From Pandoraea apista (GTDB taxonomy: Bacteria > Pseudomonadota > Gammaproteobacteria > Burkholderiales > Burkholderiaceae): DNA of 64,000 nucleotides. The stretch lies in the NCBI RefSeq assembly GCF_001465595.2, contig NZ_CP013481.2, positions 4,278,001 through 4,342,000 on the forward strand. The letters run 5' to 3'. Positions 33,279-43,708 of the stretch are shown piece by piece. Under the pieces are notes generated by a model that was given only the letters and a program-made list of their open reading frames with translations, made no database searches and had not been told where the DNA came from. The first letter of the stretch is position 1. The number at the start of each line of letters is the position of its first letter. A program made the translations under genes and the position numbers.

Positions 33279-33413
33279 GTCGACGGGCCTGTTTTTCCTT
33301 GACGTTGAGAGAGTGGCCTTCAATCTAACAGAAGCCCCGCACGGCGAGAAGTCCCGGACTTGACCGCCATCCGCTAGAATCGACGCATCAAGACGTCTCA
33401 AAAAGCCGAATTC

Positions 33414-34718
33414 ATGTCCGAATCTACTACGAACGCCGCCCTCTTCGAGCGCGCCCAGCAAACCATTCCCGGCGGCGTGAACTCGCCGGTCCGCGCCTTC
33501 CGTTCGGTCGGCGGCACACCCCGCTTCATTGCCCGTGCACAAGGCCCCTACATGTGGGACGCCGAAGGCACGCGCTATATCGATTACATCGGCTCGTGGG
33601 GCCCGATGATCGTCGGCCACCTGCACCCGGACGTCGTGGCCGCCGTGCAAACGGCCATGTCGCAAGGCTTCAGCTTCGGTGCGCCTACCGAGGCCGAAGT
33701 GGTCATGGCCGAAGAAATCTGCCGCCTCGTGCCGTCTATCGAACAGGTGCGTCTGGTGTCGTCCGGCACCGAGGCCACGATGAGCGCGCTGCGTCTCGCG
33801 CGCGGCTTTACGGGCCGCAACAAGATCGTGAAGTTCGAGGGCTGCTATCACGGTCACGCCGACAGCCTGCTGGTCAAGGCAGGCTCGGGGTTGCTCACGT
33901 TCGCCGACTCCACGCGCAACGCGCCGTCGTCTGCCGGAGTGCCGCCCGAAGTTACGCGCGACACACTCGTGCTCGAGTACAACAATGTCGAGCAGCTCCG
34001 CGAGCTTTTCGCCGGACAAGGCGGTGAGATCGCTGCCGTGATCGTCGAGCCCGTGGCCGGCAACATGAATCTGGTGCGAGGCTCGCGCCACTTCCTGCAA
34101 ACCTTGCGCGAGTTGTGCACCGCGCACGGCGCCGTGCTGATCTTCGATGAAGTGATGTGCGGATTCCGCGTCGGTCTGGGCGGCGCGCAAGCGCTTTATG
34201 GCATTACGGCAGACCTCACCTGCCTGGGCAAGGTCATCGGCGGCGGCATGCCCGCAGCAGCGTTCGGCGGCCGGCGCGACATCATGTCGCACCTTGCACC
34301 GCTGGGCGGGGTCTATCAGGCGGGCACGCTCTCGGGCAACCCGCTGGCGGTCGCGGCAGGGCTCGCCACGCTCAGGCTGATTCAGGCACCGGGCTTCTAC
34401 GAGGATCTGGCCAAGCGTACGTCGAAGCTCGTCACCGGACTGGTCGACGCGGCGCAGGCAGCAGGCGTGCCGTTCTCCGGCGACAGCGTCGGCGGCATGT
34501 TCGGCCTGTACTTCCGCGCGAACGTGCCGCAGAGTTTTGCCGAAGTCACGACCTCCGACGTGGCGCGCTTCAACAAGTTTTTCCATGCGATGCTCGATCG
34601 CGGTGTCTATCTTGCGCCGAGCGCCTTCGAAGCGGGCTTCGTCTCGGCCACGCACGACGACACGATCCTCGACGCGACGCTCGACGCCGCCCGCGATGCC
34701 TTCCGGGCCATCGCCTGA
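33414..34718 (+). CDS. hemL: Glutamate-1-semialdehyde 2,1-aminomutase
   Basis: This 434-residue PLP enzyme converts glutamate 1-semialdehyde to 5-aminolevulinate in the C5 route of tetrapyrrole synthesis. It opens with [19 protein letters not shown], has [18 protein letters not shown], the Asp of [12 protein letters not shown] and the Schiff-base Lys in [17 protein letters not shown]. Length matches the family (about 427). It is followed after 130 bases by lemA, which has its own ribosome-binding site. Confidence 0.97.
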   Translation: MSESTTNAALFERAQQTIPGGVNSPVRAFRSVGGTPRFIARAQGPYMWDAEGTRYIDYIGSWGPMIVGHLHPDVVAAVQTAMSQGFSFGAPTEAEVVMAEEICRLVPSIEQVRLVSSGTEATMSALRLARGFTGRNKIVKFEGCYHGHADSLLVKAGSGLLTFADSTRNAPSSAGVPPEVTRDTLVLEYNNVEQLRELFAGQGGEIAAVIVEPVAGNMNLVRGSRHFLQTLRELCTAHGAVLIFDEVMCGFRVGLGGAQALYGITADLTCLGKVIGGGMPAAAFGGRRDIMSHLAPLGGVYQAGTLSGNPLAVAAGLATLRLIQAPGFYEDLAKRTSKLVTGLVDAAQAAGVPFSGDSVGGMFGLYFRANVPQSFAEVTTSDVARFNKFFHAMLDRGVYLAPSAFEAGFVSATHDDTILDATLDAARDAFRAIA

Positions 34719-34850
34719 GCGTCTCGCATCACGTCGCATCGGGGCGTGTCGCCAACCCGATTTCGCTCCACGTCTCACGTCACACGTAATGGTTGCAATG
34801 GATCGGGCCTGCGCACAGGCCCGTCCGACGCCAACAAGGAGAAACACACC

Positions 34851-35465
34851 ATGCAAATGCTGCTGCCGACAAAACTCCGTCAATCGTTTGTTCGCTGGCT
34901 CGCGCTGGGACTGTTGACGTCCCTGCTGTCCGCCTGCGGATATAACCAGATTCAGGTCAAGGACGAAGCCGTCAAGGCCGCCTGGAGCGAAGTCGTCAAC
35001 CAGTACCAGCGCCGCGCCGATCTGGTGCCGAATCTGGTGAACACGGTCAAGGGCTACGCATCGCATGAGCAATCGACGCTCACCGACGTGATCAACGCCC
35101 GCGCCAAGGCCACGAGCATCACCGTCACGCCCGAGACGCTGAACGACCCCGAGGCGTTCAAGCGCTTCCAGCAAGCACAAGGGGAATTGTCCGGCGCACT
35201 TTCGCGCCTGATGGCGGTCTCGGAAAACTATCCGAACCTGAAGGCCGACGGCCTGTTCCGTGACTTGCAGTCGCAGCTCGAAGGCACGGAAAACCGCATC
35301 ACCGTGGCGCGTAATCGCTACATTCAGGCCGTGCAGGACTATAACGTGTATGTGCGCCAGTTCCCGAACAACCTGACGGCGAAGATGTTCGGCTACTCGC
35401 CGAAGCCGAACTTCACGGTGGAAAACGAGAAGGCGATTTCGACCGCACCGGCCGTCAAGTTCTGA
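34851..35465 (+). CDS. lemA: LemA family lipoprotein
   Basis: This 204-residue protein has a lipoprotein signal (basic start, LALGLLTSLLSAC with lipidated Cys) and the long helical LemA domain: VKAAWSEVVNQYQRRADLVPNL, ALSRLMAVSENYPNLKAD and ENRITVARNRYIQAVQDYN. LemA proteins are membrane-anchored helix bundles of uncertain role, nearly always beside TPM proteins, as here. ATG 34851 follows AAGGAG. It starts a three-gene operon with two TPM genes. Confidence 0.93.
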   Translation: MQMLLPTKLRQSFVRWLALGLLTSLLSACGYNQIQVKDEAVKAAWSEVVNQYQRRADLVPNLVNTVKGYASHEQSTLTDVINARAKATSITVTPETLNDPEAFKRFQQAQGELSGALSRLMAVSENYPNLKADGLFRDLQSQLEGTENRITVARNRYIQAVQDYNVYVRQFPNNLTAKMFGYSPKPNFTVENEKAISTAPAVKF

Positions 35466-35475
35466 GGATCATGTC

Positions 35476-36474
35476 ATGGCTGCCGTCTCTGCTGTCTCAT
35501 CGGTCATGTCGGATAGCGGCGCGCTGCCACTGCCGACGTTGCACCGTTCGTTGACCGACTTACGCGACAGCGCCGCCGGCACGCCACGACGCCACGCGAA
35601 GGGACGCGTGCTTTGGGGGCTCTGGGCACTGGTGCTGGCTTGCCTGTGCTGGCTGGCGCTGCCGGCCGGTGCAGAAGCGCTGGTGGCCGTGCCCGCGCTC
35701 ACGGCGCGCGTGACCGACCTCACGGGAACGCTCACGCCCGAGCAACGCAACGCCCTGGAAACACAACTCGCGCAGTACGAGCAGGAGCGCGGCAGTCAGA
35801 TCTTCATTCTGATGGTGCCAAGCACCGCGCCCGAAACCATCGACCAGTACAGCATTCGGGTAGCGGACGCGTGGAAAGCGGGCCGCAAGGGCGTGGACGA
35901 TGGCGTCATCATGCTCATCGCGAAGAACAATCCGAACGACCTGCGCAAGATGCGCATCGAAGTCGGACGCGGCGTGCAAGGCTCGCTCACCGATGCCATC
36001 TCCGGGCGCATTCTGCGCGACGTGATGGCACCGTACTTCCGCAACGGCGATTTCTTCGGCGGGCTCGCGGCGGGCGTTGCGGCCGTGCAAGCGGCCATGA
36101 ACAACGAAGCGCTGCCCGCGCCGAATCTGCCGTCGACGCGCGCGCCCCACTCCGATCTGTCCGACTTCCTGCCACTGCTCTTCATCGTCTTCATCATTGC
36201 GATGGTGGTGATCATGGAGAGCCGCCGGCGCTTTCGCGGCCCGGGCTTACCGGGTGGCGATCCCAACGACCCGCGCTCGCGCGTGCTCACCGGTCAACGC
36301 GGACGCATCGGCGCGGGTGGCTTCGGCGCCGGTCTCGGGGGCGGCCTGGGGGGCGGCCTCGGCGGAGGCTGGGGACGCAACGACGGTGGCGGCTTCGGGG
36401 GCGGGGGCGGAGGCGGCTTCGGGGGTGGCGGGGGTGGCGGCTTTGACGGCGGCGGCTCGTCGGGGAACTGGTAA
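35476..36474 (+). CDS. TPM-domain protein (YgcG family) with Gly-rich tail
   Basis: This 332-residue envelope protein has a hydrophobic segment near residue 45 (WGLWALVLACLCWLALPAGA, signal anchor), a TPM domain at about 75-215 (VTDLTGTLTPEQRNALETQL, GSQIFILMVPS, GVDDGVIMLIAKN), a transmembrane helix near 235 (LLFIVFIIAMVVIM) and a very Gly-rich cytoplasmic tail. TPM proteins are linked to membrane-protein quality control, including photosystem II repair in phototrophs. The N-terminal 40 residues before the signal are unusual, so an internal start is possible. Ten bases follow lemA. Confidence 0.88.
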   Translation: MAAVSAVSSVMSDSGALPLPTLHRSLTDLRDSAAGTPRRHAKGRVLWGLWALVLACLCWLALPAGAEALVAVPALTARVTDLTGTLTPEQRNALETQLAQYEQERGSQIFILMVPSTAPETIDQYSIRVADAWKAGRKGVDDGVIMLIAKNNPNDLRKMRIEVGRGVQGSLTDAISGRILRDVMAPYFRNGDFFGGLAAGVAAVQAAMNNEALPAPNLPSTRAPHSDLSDFLPLLFIVFIIAMVVIMESRRRFRGPGLPGGDPNDPRSRVLTGQRGRIGAGGFGAGLGGGLGGGLGGGWGRNDGGGFGGGGGGGFGGGGGGGFDGGGSSGNW

Positions 36475-37019
36475 TGGCGATGACACACGAACCCATCACG
36501 ATGGAACAGAAGCCGCACGACGTCTCGCGCTGGTTGCGGCATCTCGGCACCTGGCGCGCACACGCCCGATGGATCTTCCCCGACAAGGCGCTGGATACGC
36601 TTGAAGCAGCAATCCGGGAGTCGGAGACGGAACACCGCTGCGAGATCCGCCTGGTGATCGAAGCGGCAATGCCGCTTGCGGCCGTGTGGCGCGGGCACAC
36701 CTGCCGTCAACGGGCCGTTCAGCTATTTCATCACCTCGGCGTCGCCCATACGGGCGAGCGCACGGGCATACTTCTGTACATCAACATCGCCGATCACGAT
36801 ATCGAGCTGATCGCCGACAAAGGCGTCAATGCGCTGGTGCCTGCACGTACGTGGGACGCCGTCGTCGCGCAAATGAGCGCCGGCTTTCGCGACGAACGTT
36901 ACGTCCAGAGCGTGCTCGACGCGCTGAACACCCTGCGCGGCATTGCGCGCGAATCCCTGCCGGCTCACGCCGGCGCTGCGCCGGACAATGCCTTGACCGA
37001 CCGGCCGCTGATGATCTGA
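36474..37019 (+). CDS. Second TPM-domain protein
   Basis: This 181-residue protein carries a TPM domain (LDTLEAAIRESETEHRCEIR, then GERTGILLYINIADHDIELIADKG) without signal peptide or membrane helix, so it should be cytoplasmic and act with the membrane-bound TPM protein. Its ATG overlaps the previous stop as TAATG, giving tight translational coupling; a second ATG at 36480 is possible. ribD starts six bases after its stop. Confidence 0.88.
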   Translation: MAMTHEPITMEQKPHDVSRWLRHLGTWRAHARWIFPDKALDTLEAAIRESETEHRCEIRLVIEAAMPLAAVWRGHTCRQRAVQLFHHLGVAHTGERTGILLYINIADHDIELIADKGVNALVPARTWDAVVAQMSAGFRDERYVQSVLDALNTLRGIARESLPAHAGAAPDNALTDRPLMI

Positions 37020-37025
37020 CGCCTC

Positions 37026-38123
37026 ATGTTTTCCGAACAGGATTTTGCTTACATGCGCCGCGCGCTGGCCCTTGCCGAGCGCGCAATGTTCACCACGACG
37101 CCGAATCCGCGCGTCGGCTGTGTGATCGTGCAGGACGGCCGTGTCATCGGCGAAGGCTTCACACAGCCCGCCGGACAGGATCACGCCGAAGTGCAGGCCA
37201 TGAAAGACGCCCGCACGCGCGGCGAGTCGTTACGCGGGGCGACGGCATACGTCACGCTGGAACCGTGCAGCCACTACGGCCGCACACCGCCCTGTGCGAA
37301 GGGCCTGATCGAAGCCGGCGTGAAACGCGTGATCGCGGCAATGGAAGATCCGAACCCGCTCGTGGCGGGACGCGGCCTGACCATGCTGCGCGACGCCGGC
37401 ATCGAAGTGCGCTGCGGACTGCTCGAGCAAGAGGCGCGCGAAATGAACATCGGCTTCGTTGCGCGCATGGTGCGCGGCACGCCGTGGGTGCGGCTGAAGG
37501 TGGCCGCCAGCCTCGACGGCAAGACCGCCCTGAACAACGGTGCGAGCCAATGGCTCACCGGCCCGGCCGCGCGCGCCGACGGACATGCGTGGCGCGCACG
37601 GGCGTGTGCCATTCTCACCGGCATCGGCACCGTGCGAGAAGACGACCCGGCCCTCACGGTGCGCGAGGTGGAGACAACGCGCCAGCCACTGCGCATCGTC
37701 GTCGATTCCCGTCTGGAGATTTCCCCGACCGCCAAGGTGCTCGCGAACGGCAACGCGCTCGTGGTCTGCGCGAACGGCGCGCCGGACCGGGTGTCGCGTC
37801 TGCACGATCTCGGCGTGGAAGTCCTGGATCTGCCCAATCCGAACGGCAAGGTCGAGCTGTCTGCATTGCTGCGTACGCTGGGCGAGCGTCAGCTTAACGA
37901 AATTCACGTGGAAGCCGGCTACAAGCTCAACGGCTCGTTGCTGCGCGAGCACTGTGTGGACGAACTGCTGACCTATCTCGCCCCATGCATCGTGGGCGAC
38001 GCGCAGGGCATGTTCAATCTGCCCGCGCTCACCTCGCTCGACGACAAGCTCACGCTCACCTTCACCGACGTGCGCATGATCGAAAACGATCTGCGCGTGA
38101 TGGCCCGCTTCAGGCGCGACTAG
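37026..38123 (+). CDS. ribD: Bifunctional pyrimidine deaminase/reductase RibD
   Basis: This 365-residue enzyme carries out the second and third steps of riboflavin synthesis. The N-terminal deaminase has the zinc ligands in HAEVQAM and LEPCSHYGRTPPC; the C-terminal reductase has RLKVAASLDGKTALNNG, ILTGIGTVREDDPALTVR and a late VEAGYKLNGSLL. It follows the TPM gene by six bases. In many Burkholderiales riboflavin synthase (ribE) comes next and then ribB-ribH; here the other rib genes are 9.5 kb away and ribE is not in the window. Confidence 0.96.
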   Translation: MFSEQDFAYMRRALALAERAMFTTTPNPRVGCVIVQDGRVIGEGFTQPAGQDHAEVQAMKDARTRGESLRGATAYVTLEPCSHYGRTPPCAKGLIEAGVKRVIAAMEDPNPLVAGRGLTMLRDAGIEVRCGLLEQEAREMNIGFVARMVRGTPWVRLKVAASLDGKTALNNGASQWLTGPAARADGHAWRARACAILTGIGTVREDDPALTVREVETTRQPLRIVVDSRLEISPTAKVLANGNALVVCANGAPDRVSRLHDLGVEVLDLPNPNGKVELSALLRTLGERQLNEIHVEAGYKLNGSLLREHCVDELLTYLAPCIVGDAQGMFNLPALTSLDDKLTLTFTDVRMIENDLRVMARFRRD

Positions 38124-38177
38124 CGGAAGGCCGGGACGAGCCAGGTCCGATGAAGCGCAGCATCGCGAAGACAAAGA

Positions 38178-38214
38178 AACGGGGCGTACCGAATGGCGCG
38201 CCCCGTTCTTCTTT
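38178..38214. terminator. Intrinsic terminator after ribD
   Basis: A 9-base stem AACGGGGCG/CGCCCCGTT with a 12-base loop is followed by CTTCTTT; the 5' side is A-rich, so it may also serve the convergent dmpH. Confidence 0.8.
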
Positions 38215-38290
38215 GCAGGACCGGAAACCAGGCCCTGCCGTATGGCACCGTTTGTAACGTTGTAACGTTTGTACCGTACCGTGCGTTGTC

Positions 38291-39052
38291 TCAGACGTGG
38301 AAGCCCACGCGACCGAGCGACTCCATTTCGACCGAGACGTACTGCCCCGGCTGAATGTATTCGGCCGGCGTCGCCCCGCCCGCCATCACGATCCAGCCCG
38401 CCTGGAGCGGCTCGCCGGCCGCCGCCGACAAACGCGCCGCCGCAACCAGCGAACGCAGCGGATGCCCCAGCAGCGCCGCCGTCGATCCTACCTGCACGGT
38501 GCGGCCGTTGATCGTCATTGCGAGCCCCAGATTCGAGAAGTCGACATGCGGATCGTGCCAGGCACCAATCACGAAGCCGCTCGACGACGCGTTATCGGCA
38601 ATCACCTCCGGCAGCGTGAACTTGAAGTCCTTGTAGCGCGAATCGATGATCTCGATGGCTGGTGCAATCGCCTCGACGGCCGCAAGCGCTTGCGGGCCCG
38701 TGACGTTGCCATCGAGCGGCTTCTTCAGAATGAAGGCGATCTCCGGTTCGACACGCGGATGCACATAGCGCCTGAAGTCGATGGAGGTGCCTTCCTCGAC
38801 CTGCATACCGGACGTGAGACGCCCCCAGATCACGTCGGACAGCCCCATTTGAATCATCTTCGCGCGACTCGTAAAACCCATCTTCACGCCCACGCGCGTT
38901 TCACCGCGCGCTTCGCGCCGGGCGAGCGATGCGGCCTGAATGGCGTAGGCGTCGTCGAGCGACAGACGGTTGTCGGTATCGAACTGCTCAACCTCGTGCG
39001 CGAAGTGCGCCGCGTCGTCGAGCAGCTTGGCGTAGTCTTGAATGTGGCTCAT
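38291..39052 (-). CDS. dmpH: 4-oxalocrotonate decarboxylase
   Basis: This 253-residue enzyme of the hydratase/decarboxylase family converts 2-oxohex-3-enedioate to 2-hydroxypenta-2,4-dienoate in the meta-cleavage pathway. Family features include [18 protein letters not shown], the metal-ligand Glu pair in [12 protein letters not shown] and [20 protein letters not shown], close to DmpH/XylI. Its ATG overlaps the dmpE stop as ATGA. It is the last gene of a dmpI-dmpE-dmpH operon divergent from a LysR gene. The ring-cleavage dioxygenase, semialdehyde dehydrogenase and aldolase of the pathway are not in the window. Confidence 0.9.
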   Translation of the reverse strand: MSHIQDYAKLLDDAAHFAHEVEQFDTDNRLSLDDAYAIQAASLARREARGETRVGVKMGFTSRAKMIQMGLSDVIWGRLTSGMQVEEGTSIDFRRYVHPRVEPEIAFILKKPLDGNVTGPQALAAVEAIAPAIEIIDSRYKDFKFTLPEVIADNASSSGFVIGAWHDPHVDFSNLGLAMTINGRTVQVGSTAALLGHPLRSLVAAARLSAAAGEPLQAGWIVMAGGATPAEYIQPGQYVSVEMESLGRVGFHV

Positions 39053-39879
39053 CGCGCAGCCTCGCTGGCAGGTGCGAACACGGCGCGGACCGAGCCCAGG
39101 CCGTTGATACGGGTTTCGAAAATGTCGCCGGGCGTCACAGCGGCCATCGGGCCGAGCGCACCGGAGAGCACCAGATCGCCGGCCTTGAGCGGTGTGCCCA
39201 CGGCCGCCATCGTGCGGGCAAGCCACACCACGGCGTTGATCGGACTGCCCAGACAGGCAGCCCCCGCCCCCACCGACACCGGCTCGCCGCGCCGCTCCAT
39301 CACCATGCCGCACATGCGCACGTCGAATTCCGAGAGGCGCTTCGGCGTATTGCCGATCACATAGGCCGACGACGACGCGTTATCGGCAATCGTGTCGGTA
39401 ATGCGAATGTTCCAGTCGGCCACACGGCTACCAACGATCTCCAGCGCGGGCAGTGCATATTCGATGGCGTTGATGACGTCGAGCTGGCCCGGGTTCTCGA
39501 CGTTCAGATCGCGACCGATGACGAAGGCGATCTCGGCTTCGATCTTCGGTTGCGTGAGGATCGAAGCCGGAATCGGTTCACCGTCGCCATAGCCCATATC
39601 GTCGAAGAGCATGCCGAAATCGGGCTGATCGACACCGAGCTGTTTCTGCACGGCGACCGACGTGAGGCCGATCTTGCACCCGACGATACGGCGCCCGGCA
39701 GCCAGACGCCGCTCGGTGTTGATGCGCTGGATGGCGTAGGCGTCGTCGATGCTCAACGGTGCGTACGTGTCGCGCAACGGGGCAATGAACTGATGCGAGC
39801 GCTCGGCTTCGAGCAGCGCATCAGCCGCCTGTTGCAGACGCGCCTGCGTGGCAGCGTCGCGTGGTGTGCTCATCGTCAT
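39049..39879 (-). CDS. dmpE: 2-hydroxypenta-2,4-dienoate (2-keto-4-pentenoate) hydratase
   Basis: This 276-residue enzyme adds water to 2-hydroxypenta-2,4-dienoate to give 4-hydroxy-2-oxovalerate. Markers are [21 protein letters not shown]-like [12 protein letters not shown], the Glu pair in [12 protein letters not shown] and [19 protein letters not shown], matching DmpE/XylJ. It is homologous to the adjacent dmpH product, with which such hydratases form a complex to protect the unstable dienol. The ATG shares a base with the dmpI stop; an ATG two codons later is also possible. Confidence 0.9.
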   Translation of the reverse strand: MTMSTPRDAATQARLQQAADALLEAERSHQFIAPLRDTYAPLSIDDAYAIQRINTERRLAAGRRIVGCKIGLTSVAVQKQLGVDQPDFGMLFDDMGYGDGEPIPASILTQPKIEAEIAFVIGRDLNVENPGQLDVINAIEYALPALEIVGSRVADWNIRITDTIADNASSSAYVIGNTPKRLSEFDVRMCGMVMERRGEPVSVGAGAACLGSPINAVVWLARTMAAVGTPLKAGDLVLSGALGPMAAVTPGDIFETRINGLGSVRAVFAPASEAAR

Positions 39880-40088
39880 CACGCGCCTGCCTTGGCCGGC
39901 GCCGCCGGCTCGTCCTTGGTTCGCTCGCCAACCGCCCAATGTGCCGCCGGCACCTGCGTGGCATACACACGGATCGATTCGAGCGGCGCGCCGAGCGTTT
40001 CGTGCACGGTGCGCGCTACGGCCTTCACACAAGCCTTCACGGCGGCGGCGTCACGACCTTCCACCAGATTGATATGTACGATTGGCAT
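39879..40088 (-). CDS. dmpI: 4-oxalocrotonate tautomerase-like protein
   Basis: This 69-residue small tautomerase starts [13 protein letters not shown], so after Met removal Pro1 would be the catalytic base; Arg12 is conserved, but the C-terminus is a few residues longer than the usual 62. It would isomerise 2-hydroxymuconate for DmpH. It is the first gene of the dmpI-dmpE-dmpH operon. Confidence 0.87.
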   Translation of the reverse strand: MPIVHINLVEGRDAAAVKACVKAVARTVHETLGAPLESIRVYATQVPAAHWAVGERTKDEPAAPAKAGA

Positions 40089-40183
40089 GATGCTGTCCCC
40101 TGAAAATGCCGAAAAGATTGCTTTCGGACCTCATGATGCGCGCACCTCGGGGATACCGTCCAATACCAAATTTCCATATTCCG

Positions 40184-40198
40184 ATACCATTTCGGTAT
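40184..40198. promoter_or_regulatory. LysR-type binding box
   Basis: ATACCATTTCGGTAT has the T-N11-A pattern with dyad ATACC/GGTAT. It lies 40 bases before the LysR ATG and 96 before dmpI. Two further ATACC copies lie just to its left (40153-40177), as is common for multi-site LysR promoters. Confidence 0.7.
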
Positions 40199-40238
40199 TG
40201 AGAGATGGCGCCAGTCGCGGCGCCCGGACGGGATTTCC

Positions 40239-41144
40239 ATGGACATCAAGCAGATGCGATACTTTCTTGCCGTCGCGCAGGAAGGGCATTTCGGGCGGGC
40301 GGCAGAGCGGCTGAATATGGCGCAGCCGCCGTTGACCCGCCACATCCACGCCCTAGAAGCGCAACTGGGCACGCCCCTCTTCGTGCGCACCCCCAAAGGC
40401 GCCACGCTGACCGCTGCCGGGCAAACGCTGCTCGCCGAGGTGCCGAACATTCTGGCGCTGACGCGTCGCGCCGAAGAACAGACGCGCCTCGCCGGCGAGG
40501 GCTATATCGGGCGCCTCGACGTGGGCATCTTCAGTTCCGGCATTCTCAACGTCATTCCACAGTTGCTGGCGGACTTTCATACGGATCGCCCCGAAGTGAA
40601 GATCGGGCTGCACAACCTGTCGAAAACCGAGCAGATTTCGGCGCTGCGCGAACGGCGCATCGCCATCGGATTCAACCGCCTGATTCCGGACGAACCGGAT
40701 CTGGTGGTCGACTGGATTCATCGGGAGCCGTTTCTGGTGGCGCTCTACGAGGGCCACCCGCTATGCAAACGTGCCTCGCTGACACTGGCCGATCTCGACA
40801 ACGAGCGGATGATCCTCTATCCGAACGCGCCGGTGCCCGGGCTCGCGGAAGAAGTTACTGCGGCGTTCCGCGCCGAGGGCGTCACGCTGCGGGTGGAGCA
40901 AGAGGTGGAGGACGTGGTGACGTCGATCGCGCTGGTGGCGAGCCGCTTCGGTGTTTGCGTGACAACGGAGTCGGCGGCGAACCTGCGCCTGCCCGGCGTG
41001 GTGTACCGGCCGCTGAAGTCTCAGCGGCTGCGCTCCATCGAGCTCAATTGTATGTACCGGCGCGACGACGACTCGCCCATTCTGGCAGCCTTTCTGGCGC
41101 TCATCCGGCGCTCACGCAACCAACGCCGCCCACTGACCATGTAA
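40239..41144 (+). CDS. LysR family transcriptional regulator
   Basis: This 301-residue regulator has a typical LysR winged helix (MDIKQMRYFLAVAQEGHFGR, AERLNMAQPPLTRHIHALEAQLG) and a periplasmic-binding-type effector domain from about residue 90. The N-terminus resembles CatR/BenM-type regulators of aromatic catabolism. It is divergent from dmpI-dmpE-dmpH, with a T-N11-A box between, so it most likely activates that operon in response to a pathway intermediate. Confidence 0.93.
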   Translation: MDIKQMRYFLAVAQEGHFGRAAERLNMAQPPLTRHIHALEAQLGTPLFVRTPKGATLTAAGQTLLAEVPNILALTRRAEEQTRLAGEGYIGRLDVGIFSSGILNVIPQLLADFHTDRPEVKIGLHNLSKTEQISALRERRIAIGFNRLIPDEPDLVVDWIHREPFLVALYEGHPLCKRASLTLADLDNERMILYPNAPVPGLAEEVTAAFRAEGVTLRVEQEVEDVVTSIALVASRFGVCVTTESAANLRLPGVVYRPLKSQRLRSIELNCMYRRDDDSPILAAFLALIRRSRNQRRPLTM

Positions 41145-41559
41145 TGAAGCCGCATATCCGCCGGTATATAGCATCGGATGCAAAACTCCATAATTGGATT
41201 CCAATGAATCGCGGATTGTATCCAAAATGTCCTGTTCGACAATCCGAGTCGTCGATTCAACATGGCCCCGATTAGTCGACTTGAATCGATTTCAATGGGT
41301 TTTTTATCTGCGTAGTAGTACGGAGTATCACTGTGAGGACTCTTATTTTTTTCTTCCGACCCTTTTGAAACCCTTTATTCATGCGGCGCTTCGGGGCGTT
41401 GAGGATAGCTGTTCCAATTGAACTGCGTATTACGCTACTATGGCGCATCGTTCGTGTCGCCTGCGGCATGAGTGATCAAATACCAACAGGTTTAGCAGTC
41501 GATCAAGACCACCGCACGCTTGGGTAGTCAGAAAAATACAAATCAAGGAGATGTCCACA
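41145..41559. other. AT-rich intergenic region before livK with several small palindromes
   Basis: No gene is seen in these 415 bases. Three short dyads stand out: ATTGGATTCCAAT (41193-41205), GGATTGTATCC (41213-41223) and TTGAATCGATTTCAA (41281-41295). They may be operators of the liv operon or of a lost gene. The livK ribosome-binding site AAGGAG is at 41545-41550. Confidence 0.5.
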
Positions 41560-42672
41560 ATGCAGTTTCGTCACAAATCCCTGTTCGTCGCCGCTGCCCT
41601 CGCCTTCATTGGAACGGCCGCCAACGCCGAGACCGTCAAGATCGCCATCGCCGGTCCGTTCAGCGGCTCGGTTGCTCAATACGGCGACATGGTCAAGGCC
41701 GGTGCGCTGACCGCCATCGAAGAAATCAACGCAGCGGGCGGTGCCAATGGCAACAAGCTTGAAGCCGTGATGATGGACGATGCCTGCGAGCCGAAGCAGG
41801 CCGTTGCCGTCGCCAACAAGATCGTTAGCCAGAAGATCAAGTATGTGATCGGTCACGTGTGCTCGGGTTCGACGATCCCGGCATCGGACATCTACGAGAA
41901 CGAAGGCGTGGTGATGATTACGCCGTCGGCGACGGCCCCGCAACTGACCGAAGGCAAGAAGCGCCACTTCATCTTCCGCACCATCGGCCGTGACGATCAG
42001 CAAGGCCCGGCGGCTGCCCAGTACATCATCAACAAGGTCAAGCCGAAGAAGGTTGCCGTGCTGCACGACAAGCAGTCGTACGGCCAGGGCATTGCCACCT
42101 CGGTGAAGAAGGATCTCGACGCCGCCAAGGTTCCGGTCGTGCTGTTCGAAGGTATCAACGCCGGCGACTCGGACTACTCGGCTGTCATCACCAAGCTCAA
42201 ATCGCAAGGCGTGGATTTCGTGTACTTCGGCGGCTATCACCCGGAAATGGGTCTGCTGCTTCGCCAGGCGCGTGAACAAGGCGTGAAAGCCACGTTCATG
42301 GGTCCGGAAGGCGTGGGTAACAAGGACGTGACGGCCATTGCCGGCCCGGCCTCGGAAGGCATGCTCGTGACGCTGCCGGCCGACTTCGCTGCCGACCCGG
42401 CCAACGCCAAGCTGGTGAAGGCATTTGCCGACGCCAAGCGCGATCCGAATGGTCCGTTCCAGATGCCTGCCTACACGGGCGTGCAACTGATCGCCAAGGG
42501 CATCGCCGGCGCGAAGAGCACCGACTCGGAAAAGGTCGCCAAGTACCTCCACGCCAACACGTTCGACACGCCGATCGGCAAGGTTGCGTATGACGCTGCC
42601 GGCGATCTGAAGTCGTTCAAGTTCGTGGTGTTCACGTGGCACAAAGACGCCACCAAGACCGCCGCCAACTGA
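41560..42672 (+). CDS. livK: Branched-chain amino acid ABC transporter substrate-binding protein
   Basis: This 370-residue periplasmic protein has a Sec signal peptide (MQFRHKSLFVAAALAFIGTA, cleavage near ANA-ET) and the Leu/Ile/Val-binding fold: VKIAIAGPFSGSVAQYGDM, VIGHVCSGSTIPASDIYENE and AVLHDKQSYGQGIA. ATG 41560 is preferred because AAGGAG precedes it at a normal distance; ATG 41551 would abut that site. It is the first gene of livKHMGF. Confidence 0.95.
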   Translation: MQFRHKSLFVAAALAFIGTAANAETVKIAIAGPFSGSVAQYGDMVKAGALTAIEEINAAGGANGNKLEAVMMDDACEPKQAVAVANKIVSQKIKYVIGHVCSGSTIPASDIYENEGVVMITPSATAPQLTEGKKRHFIFRTIGRDDQQGPAAAQYIINKVKPKKVAVLHDKQSYGQGIATSVKKDLDAAKVPVVLFEGINAGDSDYSAVITKLKSQGVDFVYFGGYHPEMGLLLRQAREQGVKATFMGPEGVGNKDVTAIAGPASEGMLVTLPADFAADPANAKLVKAFADAKRDPNGPFQMPAYTGVQLIAKGIAGAKSTDSEKVAKYLHANTFDTPIGKVAYDAAGDLKSFKFVVFTWHKDATKTAAN

Positions 42673-42776
42673 TTCCCTGACGCTTTACCGGCCAGCGAAT
42701 CACCCCCTGCCGCCCGCCGACCCCGGCGGGCGGCGCGCATTCGCGCTCGGCCCCCGCTCGTCGCGAGGCTTCCCGC

Positions 42777-43700
<924 letters not shown>

Positions 43701-43708
43701 GGTCGACC

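Noticed and set aside
33279..35180. Minus-strand extension of the rnk frame across hemL
   Set aside because: Only the last 141 residues match Rnk; the rest is antisense to hemL, and ATG 33278 fits the family.
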